From the NCBI RefSeq assembly GCF_001613445.1, contig NZ_BDCJ01000010.1, positions 186,001-250,000 of the forward strand: a stretch of DNA of 64,000 nt, in the 5' to 3' direction. Made by a program: the position numbers and the translations under genes. The stretch is from Nocardia grenadensis NBRC 108939 (GTDB taxonomy: Bacteria; Actinomycetota; Actinomycetes; Mycobacteriales; Mycobacteriaceae). Each line of letters begins with the position of its first letter. The stretch's first letter is position 1. This document shows positions 55,735 through 64,000 of this stretch, piece by piece. The notes beneath the pieces are model-generated. The model saw only the letters and a list, made by a program, of their open reading frames with translations. It had not been told where the DNA came from and did no database searches.

Positions 55735-57315
55735 GTGAAGTCGGTACCGGGGCCGGTGGAACAGGTGGTCGTGGTCGGTGCGGGCCTGTCCGGGTTGTCG
55801 GCCGCCCTGTATCTGACCGGCGCCGGATGTGCGGTCACCCTGGTGGAACGCGATGACCATGTCGGCGGCCGGGTCGGCCGGTACCGGTTCGCCGACTACG
55901 AAATCGATTCCGGGGCCACCGTGCTCACCCTCCCCGGACTCGTCGACGACGCACTGGCCGCGGTGGGCGCCGACACCTCGGGCACCGTGCCACCGTTGCG
56001 GATCCGGCCGCTGACCCCGGCCTACCACGCTCGTTTCGCGGACGGGTCCGACCTGCGGGTCTTCTCCGATCCGGAGCGGATGAGCGCCGAGGTGGCGCGG
56101 GTGTGCGGACCGGCGGAAGCTGTCCGGTATCGGCGGTTACGGGACTGGCTGGGTCGCGTGTTCCGGGCCGAATACGATGAATTCCTGGCCACGAACTTCG
56201 ATTCGCCGCTGGATATGGTGCGGTACCCGGAGAAGCGGGCGGCGCTGTTCCGGCTGGCCGGGCTCGGCGGCTTCGGCCGGTTGGGCTCCCGGGTCTCCCG
56301 GACGCTGCGCGATCCGCGACTGACCCGGCTGTTCACCTTCCAGGCGCTGTACGCGGGAGTGGCCCCCGAACAGGCGCTCGGCGTATACGGCGCGATCCCC
56401 TATATGGACACCGCTCTCGGCGTCTACTTCCCCGACGGCGGAATGCGCGCGGTCGCCGAAACTTTGGCGGGCGCGTTCACCGCGGCCGGCGGCCGACTCG
56501 AACTCGGCACCGAGGTCACCGGAATCGACTACCGCCGCGGCCGCGGGCCGGACCGGGCCCGGCGGGTCCTGCTGGCCGACGGTCGAGCGCTACCCTGCGA
56601 CGCGGTGGTCCTCACCGCCGACCTCGGGGCGCTGGATCGTTTCGGCGTGCGCCCCCGCCGCGGATTGCGGGCCTCGCCGTCGGCGGTCGTCGCGCATGGC
56701 ACCGTCCCCGCCGGCATCACCGAGAACTGGCCGGTGCAGGCCCATCACACCATCGACTTCGGCGCCGCCTGGGCGCGGACCTTCGCCGAGATCACACCAC
56801 GCCGCGGCGGCCGGCTCATGAGCGATCCGTCGCTGTTGCTCACCCGGCCCGCACTGAGCGACCCCGGCCTGTATCTGACCCGCGGCGCGACCCGGTACGA
56901 GCCGTTCTCCCTGCTCGCCCCCTGCCCCAACCTGGATTCCGCGCCGCTGGACTGGCCGCGGCTGGGCCCTTCCTACCTGAGCGAACTGCTCGCGGTCCTG
57001 GAGCGGCGTGGGTATCACGGGATCACCGGGCACTTCACCGTCGACCGGCTCGACACGCCCGCGACTTGGCGCGATCAGGGCATGCTCGCCGGAACTCCGT
57101 TCTCGGCCGCGCATCTGTTCCGCCAGACCGGCCCCTTCCGCACCCGTAACCTCGCCCCCGGCAAGGAGAACGTGGTCCTGGCCGGATGCGGTACGACGCC
57201 CGGCGTCGGTGTCCCGACCGCACTGCTGTCGGGAAAACTCGCGGCACAGCGCGTTGTGGGCGAGAATCGCGGGGTCCGGACGCGCGCCCGGCCACCGTCC
57301 GGCCGCCTTCCGTGA
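55735..57315 (+). CDS. crtI: Phytoene desaturase CrtI-like
   Basis: FAD-dependent desaturase of 526 residues that would convert phytoene towards lycopene. VVGAGLSGLSAALYL is the dinucleotide fold, LVERDDHVGGRVGR and FADYEIDSGATVLTLP follow. The C-terminal LAGCGTTPGVGVPTALLSGK is the carotenoid desaturase signature. GTG 55735 has AAGGAC about 8 nt upstream. It starts 58 nt after the prenyl synthase, so it is probably cotranscribed. The number of desaturation steps cannot be predicted. Confidence 0.87.
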   Translation: MKSVPGPVEQVVVVGAGLSGLSAALYLTGAGCAVTLVERDDHVGGRVGRYRFADYEIDSGATVLTLPGLVDDALAAVGADTSGTVPPLRIRPLTPAYHARFADGSDLRVFSDPERMSAEVARVCGPAEAVRYRRLRDWLGRVFRAEYDEFLATNFDSPLDMVRYPEKRAALFRLAGLGGFGRLGSRVSRTLRDPRLTRLFTFQALYAGVAPEQALGVYGAIPYMDTALGVYFPDGGMRAVAETLAGAFTAAGGRLELGTEVTGIDYRRGRGPDRARRVLLADGRALPCDAVVLTADLGALDRFGVRPRRGLRASPSAVVAHGTVPAGITENWPVQAHHTIDFGAAWARTFAEITPRRGGRLMSDPSLLLTRPALSDPGLYLTRGATRYEPFSLLAPCPNLDSAPLDWPRLGPSYLSELLAVLERRGYHGITGHFTVDRLDTPATWRDQGMLAGTPFSAAHLFRQTGPFRTRNLAPGKENVVLAGCGTTPGVGVPTALLSGKLAAQRVVGENRGVRTRARPPSGRLP

Positions 57316-57391
57316 CGGAAGCCGTAAACTGAGCGCCGACCTATTCGCCCGCGGTTGCGACCGCCGACCATTCAGGGGGGAACGACACCAG

Positions 57392-59068
57392 ATGCCAGCC
57401 CCCCATACGCACACCACCACAAGCGCCGTTCCGGTCGCCGACACGGATTCGCCCGTCTCCCCGCCGCCCACCCGCGCGACCGCGGGTACCGGTCTCGCAC
57501 CCGGGTTCTGGGGCCGGCTGCGTATCTGCGGCGATTTCCTGCGCAGCCCGGAAGGCCATGCGGCCCTGCTCGGCTTCGCCGGTGCCCTGATGATCACCTT
57601 CGGCGGATTCGGCGCCGGCGGCGTCCGCAAACGCGATCCGCTACTCGAGGCGGTTCATCTGTCCTGGTTGCGGTTCGGCCATGGCTACGCACTGTCGATG
57701 ATCTGCGTCTGGGTGGGCGTGCTGATGATGGTGGCGGCCTGGGTCCGGCTGGGCCGGATCACGCTCGGGTTCGGTGGCCACTCCGGTGAGGTACGGCTCA
57801 ACGAACTGCGCGCCATCGTCGGTATCTGGATCGCGCCACTCATGTTCGCGGTCCCCATGTTCAGCCGCGATGCCTACTCCTATCTGGCCCAGGGCGCGCT
57901 GCTGCGCGACGGTTTCGACCCGTATCAGGTGGGCCCGGTCGCCAATCCGGGCATCCTGCTCGACAACGTCAGCACGGTCTGGACCACCACCACCGCGCCC
58001 TACGGCCCGGCGTTTCTGCTGTTGGGCCGCGCGATCACCGCGGTCACCGGTGACAGCGTGGTCGGCGGCACGATCGCCCTGCGGTTCGTGATGCTGCCCG
58101 GCCTGGCCCTGATGATGTGGGCCGTGCCGTACCTGACCAAGCACCTCGGCGGGAGACCGGCCGTCGCCCTGTGGCTGGCGGTGCTCAACCCGCTGGTGCT
58201 CATCCACCTCATCGGCGGCGTGCACAACGAAATGCTGATGGTCGGCCTGATGTGCGCCGGGATCGCGCTGGTGCTGGAACGCCATCATGTGGCCGGCATC
58301 GTGGTGGTGGCGATCGGAGTCGCCATCAAGGCGACCGCGGGTGTCGCGCTGCCCTTCCTGGTGTGGATCTGGATGCTGCACGAACGCGAGCGCCGTGCCG
58401 AGGACGGCCAGCGCGCCGCCCTGGCCACCAGCAGCCGGGAGTTCCTGGCCCATCACTGGAAGATGTTCGCCAAGATCGCGAGTCTCGGTCTCGCGGTATT
58501 CGCGGCGGTGTTCGTGGCCGCCTCGGCGATCGCCGGTGTCGGGATCGGCTGGCTCACCGCGCTCTCCGGGTCGCGCAAGATCATCAACTGGCTGTCGCTG
58601 CCCACCGTCATGGCACACGCCGTCACCTGGATCACCCCCTTCGGGCTGGATTCGACCCTCGAGGTGACCCGCATGCTGTGCATGCTGGCCCTGGGGGCGC
58701 TGCTGGTGTGGACCTGGTGGCGGTTCAAGCTCAGCGAACGCGACGCCGTCCTGGGCATCCTGATCGCCTTCGTCGCCATCGTGATCCTGTCACCGGCCGC
58801 GCTGCCCTGGTACTACTCGTGGCCGCTGGCGCTGGCCGCCGGTTTCGCGCTCTCCACCACCACCCTCATGACCCTGGTCGGTGTCTGCACCTGGCTGATG
58901 CTGGTGTTCCAGCCCGACGGTTCGATCGGCCTGTACAACTTCTGGCATGTCGCGGCCGCGACCTTCGCCTCCGTGGTCGCCGCGCTCTCGCTGCGCACCG
59001 TCGATCCGCTGCGGTTACGCGGTACGCCCCGGGCGGTTCCCGCGCCCACTGTTTCCAGCGGTCTGTGA
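57392..59068 (+). CDS. mptA: Alpha-(1->6)-mannopyranosyltransferase MptA-like (GT-C)
   Basis: Polyprenyl-phosphomannose-dependent membrane mannosyltransferase that elongates the mannan backbone of lipomannan and lipoarabinomannan. 558 residues, about 12 helices. FSRDAYSYLAQGALL contains the probable catalytic Asp160 of the first outer loop; the N-terminal 35 residues are a Thr/Pro/Ala-rich cytoplasmic tail. Position matches mptA (Rv2174). ATG 57392 follows a GGGGGG run. A -10-like TAAACT lies near 57326. Its stop overlaps the crtB GTG (GTGA). Confidence 0.87.
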   Translation: MPAPHTHTTTSAVPVADTDSPVSPPPTRATAGTGLAPGFWGRLRICGDFLRSPEGHAALLGFAGALMITFGGFGAGGVRKRDPLLEAVHLSWLRFGHGYALSMICVWVGVLMMVAAWVRLGRITLGFGGHSGEVRLNELRAIVGIWIAPLMFAVPMFSRDAYSYLAQGALLRDGFDPYQVGPVANPGILLDNVSTVWTTTTAPYGPAFLLLGRAITAVTGDSVVGGTIALRFVMLPGLALMMWAVPYLTKHLGGRPAVALWLAVLNPLVLIHLIGGVHNEMLMVGLMCAGIALVLERHHVAGIVVVAIGVAIKATAGVALPFLVWIWMLHERERRAEDGQRAALATSSREFLAHHWKMFAKIASLGLAVFAAVFVAASAIAGVGIGWLTALSGSRKIINWLSLPTVMAHAVTWITPFGLDSTLEVTRMLCMLALGALLVWTWWRFKLSERDAVLGILIAFVAIVILSPAALPWYYSWPLALAAGFALSTTTLMTLVGVCTWLMLVFQPDGSIGLYNFWHVAAATFASVVAALSLRTVDPLRLRGTPRAVPAPTVSSGL

Positions 59069-60057
59069 ACGGCCGCAGCGGTGTGTGGCCCGGCGCACCC
59101 GCGCCGCGGACCGACCCGGCCGACCCGGCCGCGCTGCGGGACGCCTACCGGTACTGCCGCCGGGTGGCCGCGGCGCACGGACGTTCCTACTATCTGGCGA
59201 CCAGGCTGCTGTCGGCCGACCGCCGCCCCGCGGTGCACGCGCTGTACGGTTTCGCACGCACGGTCGACGATATCGTCGACGATCCGTACGCTGCCGGCGA
59301 ACCGCAGCGGGCCGTGACCGCGCTCGACGCGGTCGAGCGCCATCTCCGCACCGCCTGGTCCCAGTCCGTCGGCAGCGCGGGGGCGCCACGCACCGATCCG
59401 GCCCTACCCGCGACATTCGATCCGGTCATGCCCGCGCTCACCGATACGATCGACCGGTTCGCGATCGACCGGCGCCACTTCTGCACCTTCCTGGACTCCA
59501 TGCGCATGGACATCCCCGGGTCGCCGCTGTTCCGCAACCGCTACCCGACCCTGGCGGCACTACACGAGTACATGCGCGGCTCGGCCGCCGCCATCGGCCT
59601 GCAGTTGCTGCCCGTCCTGGGCACCGTTTGCCCGGCGGCCGAGGCCGAGCCCGCGGCGGCCGCGCTGGGCGATGCCTTCCAGCTCACCAATTTCCTGCGT
59701 GATATCGGGGAGGACCTCGACCGCGACCGGATCTATCTCCCGGCCGCCGAACTGGCCGCCTTCGGAGTGGACGAAGCGCTGCTGATCGACGGCCGGCGCA
59801 CCGGTCGTACCGATCGCCGACTGCGCCGGGCGCTGGCACATCTGATCGCTGTCAACCGCGATCTGTACCGCTGCGCCCGGCCGGGTATCGAGTTGCTGAA
59901 CCCCCGGGTGCGGCCGGGTATCCGTACCGCCGCGGCTCTCTACGCGGGCATCCTCGATCGTATCGAGGACAGCGGCTACGCCGTCTTCGCGCAGCGCGCC
60001 GTCGTACCGCGGCGCCGGAGATTACGGCTCGCCGCGCACGCGGCCCTCGGTACCTGA
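59065..60057 (+). CDS. crtB: Phytoene synthase CrtB-like
   Basis: Head-to-head prenyl synthase of 330 residues that would join two GGPP to phytoene. The first Asp-rich motif is YGFARTVDDIVDDP (about 61-74) and the second NFLRDIGEDLDRDRIYLP near 210. LDSMRMDIPGS is also typical. The start GTG 59065 overlaps the mptA stop by 4 nt, coupling carotenoid and lipoglycan genes. Squalene-type enzymes share the fold, but the neighbouring crtI favours phytoene synthase. Confidence 0.88.
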   Translation: MNGRSGVWPGAPAPRTDPADPAALRDAYRYCRRVAAAHGRSYYLATRLLSADRRPAVHALYGFARTVDDIVDDPYAAGEPQRAVTALDAVERHLRTAWSQSVGSAGAPRTDPALPATFDPVMPALTDTIDRFAIDRRHFCTFLDSMRMDIPGSPLFRNRYPTLAALHEYMRGSAAAIGLQLLPVLGTVCPAAEAEPAAAALGDAFQLTNFLRDIGEDLDRDRIYLPAAELAAFGVDEALLIDGRRTGRTDRRLRRALAHLIAVNRDLYRCARPGIELLNPRVRPGIRTAAALYAGILDRIEDSGYAVFAQRAVVPRRRRLRLAAHAALGT

Positions 60058-60069
60058 GGGCCGCGTGCG
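60035..60069. terminator. 14-bp hairpin at the crtB 3' end
   Basis: Arms 60035-60048 and 60056-60069 are perfect, with a 7-nt loop, and the crtB stop codon lies within the structure. It separates convergent crtB and the Rv2175c-like gene, so it may serve both. Confidence 0.65.
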
Positions 60070-60083
60070 TGGTCCGGAACGGT

Positions 60084-60461
60084 TCAGAACGGTTCGGCGG
60101 CGGCGCGGCGCAGCACCTCACGCGCCAGTGGCCCGTGCAGCGCCTCCACCGGTTTACCGGGCAGCGAGTCGTCCTCGGTGAAGATCCATTCCAGGATCTC
60201 CTCGTCGGTGTACTTCGCGTCCCGCATCACCGTGATCAGACCGGGCAGAAACCGGACGATCTCGCCCGTATCGTCGAAGAAGATCTCGGGGACACCGACC
60301 ACGCCGTCCCGCCGGACGGCCAGCAGCTGGTTGTCGCGCAGCATCTGATGCACCCTGGTCACCACAACGCCCAGTTTCTTCGCGACTTCGGGCAGCGCGA
60401 GCAGGGGTACCGAGGCGGGCAGGACATCGGTACTACAGGGAAAGGCACTCACGGAAGACAA
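60084..60461 (-). CDS. Winged-helix DNA-binding protein, Rv2175c-like
   Basis: 125 residues. LALPEVAKKLGVVVTRVHQML forms the helix-turn-helix (written in part as VAKKLGVVVTRVHQML), GVVGVPEIFFDD the wing and FLPGLITVMRDAKYTDEEILEWIF the conserved C-terminal region. Rv2175c is a DNA-binding substrate of PknL encoded beside it; the same divergent arrangement with pknL occurs here. In Rv2175c the N-terminal tail carries the phosphorylated Thr; here Ser/Thr residues occur in MSSVSAFPCSTD. Target genes are unknown. Confidence 0.85.
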   Translation of the reverse strand: MSSVSAFPCSTDVLPASVPLLALPEVAKKLGVVVTRVHQMLRDNQLLAVRRDGVVGVPEIFFDDTGEIVRFLPGLITVMRDAKYTDEEILEWIFTEDDSLPGKPVEALHGPLAREVLRRAAAEPF

Positions 60462-60579
60462 CGGTAGACGCTGCCCGCCTCCCTGCCGTGAGACACCCGC
60501 GACGACTCGGCCGATACCATCGACAGCAGCCGCGCGGGGCGGCCACCGTGTGGGACACGGTAGGAAAGTGGAGAGGTTC

Positions 60580-62511
60580 GTGACAGCCGGAGCAGAATTG
60601 ATCGGCGCCGTACTGGATCGGCGCTACCGGATCGACGCGCCGATCGCCCGCGGTGGGATGTCGATGGTGTTCCGCGGGGTCGACACCCGGCTGGGCCGCC
60701 AGGTCGCCATCAAGGTGATGGATCCCAAGTTTTCCGGCGACCCCCAGTTCCTCAGCCGTTTCGAATTCGAGGCCCGGGCCGTCGCCGGTCTCAAACACCC
60801 CGCCCTCGTCGAGGTCTACGACCAGGGCACGGACGGCGAGTACCCGTTCCTGGTCATGGAGCTGGTCCAGGGCGGCACCCTGCGTGAACTGCTGCGCGAG
60901 CGCGGCCCGATGCCGCCGCACGCGGTCCGCGCGGTCGCCGAACCGGTCCTGGCCGCGATCGGCGTCGCGCACGCCGCCGGGCTGGTGCATCGCGATGTGA
61001 AACCGGAGAACGTGCTCATCTCCGATTCCGGCGATGTCAAGATCGCCGATTTCGGTCTGGTGCGCGCGGTGGCCGCGGCCAACACCACCTCGGCCAGCGT
61101 CATCCTGGGCACCGCGGCTTACCTCTCGCCGGAGCAGGTCACCTCCGGTAGCGCCGACGCCCGCAGCGATGTGTACGCCTTCGGGATCCTGATCTTCGAA
61201 CTGCTCACCGGCCGGGTGCCGTTCACCGGCGACAATTCCCTGTCGGTGGCCTACCAGCGGGTGGAGAACGACGTACCGAGCCCCAGCGAGTTCATCGCCG
61301 GCGTCCCGCCCGAATTCGACCGGCTGGTCGCCCGGGCGACCGCCCGCGAACCCGGGCACCGATTCGCCGACGCCGGTGAGATGGTCGCCGAACTGCGGGC
61401 CATCGCCGCCCGCCTGGAGCTGCCCGCCTACCGGGTCCCCGCCCCCCAGGACTCGGCCGAACACACCAGTGCCCGCCTTCCGGTCACTCCGCCCATACCC
61501 GAGCCCGCCGCGGTCGGCGGGCCCCAGGCCACCCGGATGGTCACCACGGTCCGCCCCCGGGCCGAACCACCCCCGCCCACCTACATTCCGCCTCAGCAGC
61601 CCACGCAGTACAGCGCTTATCAGGAGAGCCGGGCCCACCATCGGCGCAACGGCATGATCTGGGCCGCCATGGTGGTCGTACTCACCCTGCTGGTCGGTAT
61701 CGGCGGCTGGTGGCTCGGCATGGGCCGCTACGCCACCGTCCCGTCCGTCGCCGGTATGACGGCCCAGAACGCCACCGCCGAACTCCAGGACGCCGGATTC
61801 GAGACCGGCACCCGGAACAAGGCCTCCGATACCGTTCCCATCGGCGGCGTCGTGGGCACCGATCCGGGCCCGGGTGCGCGCGAGACCAAGGGCTCCACGG
61901 TCGACATCCTGATCTCCAGCGGCAAACCCCAGGTCCCCGCGGTCTCCCCCGGCGCCGACTGGGACGAGGTCCAGCAACTGATCCGCGACCAGGGCCTCCA
62001 ACCCGTCGACGGCGGCGAGGTCGCCAGCACCGCACCCGAGGGAACAGTGGCCCGTATCGATCCCGGCCCGGGCACCGTTCTCCCCGCCGGCGCCCGTGTA
62101 CAGGTCTGGAAGAGCAACGGATCCAAACCCGTCCAGCTCCCCGACCTGCGCGCCGACACCCCCGACGAAGCCCGGCAGAAACTCACCGACCTCGGACTCA
62201 CGGTCGGCGGCGAACGCCCCGTCTACGACAAACTCGTCGAAACCGGCCGGGTCATCGGCACCGACCCCGCGGTCGGCACCACCGTCGATGCCGGCTCCTC
62301 GGTCACCCTACTGATCTGCGAAGCCGTCACCATGCCCTCGGTCACGGGGAAAAAGGTCTCCGAAGCCCGCCATACGCTGGAATCCCTCGGCCTGACGGTC
62401 CAGGTCCGGCAGTTGGCGCCGCTGGATTCCTCGGCCGTGGTTTCCCAGAACCCACCCGCGAACGCCAACGTCGAGCCCGGCGCGACGGTCACAATTGTTG
62501 CCTTCCCCTGA
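60580..62511 (+). CDS. pknL: Serine/threonine protein kinase PknL with four PASTA domains
   Basis: Membrane Ser/Thr kinase of 643 residues. The kinase domain (about 16-280) has Lys45 in VAIKVMD, VHRDVKPEN with Asp139, DFG at 157-159 and activation-loop Thr/Ser residues before GTAAYLSPEQ. A Pro-rich linker and one helix (about 360-380) follow. Four PASTA domains (about 385-643) face the outside and may sense muropeptides or lipid II. M. tuberculosis PknL lacks PASTA domains whereas corynebacterial PknL has them. GTG 60580, with GGAG 6 nt upstream, is preferred; GTG 60550 and 60568 are in frame. The Rv2175c-like substrate is encoded divergently. Confidence 0.92.
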   Translation: MTAGAELIGAVLDRRYRIDAPIARGGMSMVFRGVDTRLGRQVAIKVMDPKFSGDPQFLSRFEFEARAVAGLKHPALVEVYDQGTDGEYPFLVMELVQGGTLRELLRERGPMPPHAVRAVAEPVLAAIGVAHAAGLVHRDVKPENVLISDSGDVKIADFGLVRAVAAANTTSASVILGTAAYLSPEQVTSGSADARSDVYAFGILIFELLTGRVPFTGDNSLSVAYQRVENDVPSPSEFIAGVPPEFDRLVARATAREPGHRFADAGEMVAELRAIAARLELPAYRVPAPQDSAEHTSARLPVTPPIPEPAAVGGPQATRMVTTVRPRAEPPPPTYIPPQQPTQYSAYQESRAHHRRNGMIWAAMVVVLTLLVGIGGWWLGMGRYATVPSVAGMTAQNATAELQDAGFETGTRNKASDTVPIGGVVGTDPGPGARETKGSTVDILISSGKPQVPAVSPGADWDEVQQLIRDQGLQPVDGGEVASTAPEGTVARIDPGPGTVLPAGARVQVWKSNGSKPVQLPDLRADTPDEARQKLTDLGLTVGGERPVYDKLVETGRVIGTDPAVGTTVDAGSSVTLLICEAVTMPSVTGKKVSEARHTLESLGLTVQVRQLAPLDSSAVVSQNPPANANVEPGATVTIVAFP

Positions 62512-62583
62512 CAGACCACGCTCAGTCGGTAGCCGACAACCGCGACAGTGGTCTCCAGTGCGCGCGAGCCCTGGACGTCCAAG

Positions 62584-62633
62584 CCGACGCAACCCGCATG
62601 CGTCGAGTGTTGCGAGACACCTCGAAGGGTTGA
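62584..62633 (+). repeat. Dispersed intergenic element, copy B
   Basis: Uninterrupted version of the element at 9792-9868: ATGCGTCGAGTGTTGCGAGA followed by CACCTCGAAGGGTTGAG. It happens to spell an 11-codon frame from 62598 to the TGA at 62633. It lies in the 268-bp gap between pknL and aroG, which otherwise contains only the hairpin at 62733-62752. Confidence 0.5.
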
Positions 62634-62732
62634 GTCCTCGCCCCTTGGCCGGAGGTGCTCCGTGGCCGCGCTCTATGGACGGTCCACCGCACATCGCATG
62701 AGCCGAAGGCTCGAGTCCCGAGGCCGAAACGG

Positions 62733-62752
62733 CGAGACACAAGGGTGTCTCG
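62733..62752. terminator. Hairpin between pknL and aroG
   Basis: CGAGACAC-AAGG-GTGTCTCG, a perfect 8-bp stem with a tetraloop, 27 nt past the aroG stop and 221 nt past pknL. A plausible terminator for aroG or both convergent genes. Confidence 0.5.
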
Positions 62753-62779
62753 ACCCCACGGCGCCGGAGGCACCGCCGA

Positions 62780-64000
<1,221 letters not shown>

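Overview
The window is chromosomal DNA from a high-GC, mycolic-acid-type actinomycete of the order Mycobacteriales, most likely a Nocardia or close relative. Evidence: an Emb-type arabinosyltransferase, MptA, Wag31, SepF, PknL and LppM homologues, very GC-rich third codon positions, and gene order matching two Mycobacterium tuberculosis blocks. These are ileS-dinX-lspA-rluD-like (about Rv1536-Rv1540) and wag31 through the dcw cluster to aroG (about Rv2144c-Rv2178c). Here they lie in one stretch. No tRNA, rRNA, CRISPR array, prophage or transposase was seen.

Layout. 1-4678 (minus): a LytTR response regulator, a small membrane protein, a sodium/solute symporter, a DUF485 protein and an ActP-like symporter running off the left edge. 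4764-9613: a VOC protein, a lipoprotein, lspA, a pseudouridine synthase, a membrane-anchored hypothetical protein and a PhzF-like protein. 9891-20783: a CtpE-type P-ATPase, an Emb arabinosyltransferase, an MTB12-like lipoprotein, DinB, GalU, an NlpC/P60 hydrolase and a membrane-anchored hypothetical protein. 21107-24500: ileS behind a T-box leader.

24607-46253 (minus) is a complete cell-division and peptidoglycan (dcw) cluster. In transcription order it is mraZ, rsmH, a 78-residue ORF, ftsL, ftsI, murE, murF, mraY, murD, ftsW, murG, murC, ftsQ, ftsZ, pgeF, yggS, sepF, yggT, wag31 and a small membrane protein. Most junctions are 4-nt ATGA/GTGA overlaps. A promoter overlapped by a TGGGN triple repeat (MraZ box) precedes mraZ. 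46623-47685 holds DUF3040 and SAV_6107-type HEPN genes.

47875-64000 keeps the mycobacterial order GNAT, lppM, metF-like, idsA2-like, mptA, Rv2175c-like, pknL, aroG. Interleaved with it are five carotenoid-type genes: a CrtO/CrtI-like oxidoreductase, a CruF-like hydratase, a GT2 glycosyltransferase, CrtI and CrtB. Several overlap the conserved genes by 4 nt. Together with the prenyl synthase they could make a hydroxylated and glycosylated carotenoid in an operon shared with lipoglycan and cell-envelope genes.

Sequence-level features include apparently leaderless promoters (TAnnnT 6-8 nt before the start codon) at seven genes and two CRP/GlxR-like palindromes. A 19-bp perfect hairpin covers a symporter start codon. 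An 81-bp tandem repeat forms a 54-codon ORF that overlaps the sepF start. A short dispersed element occurs in two intergenic regions.
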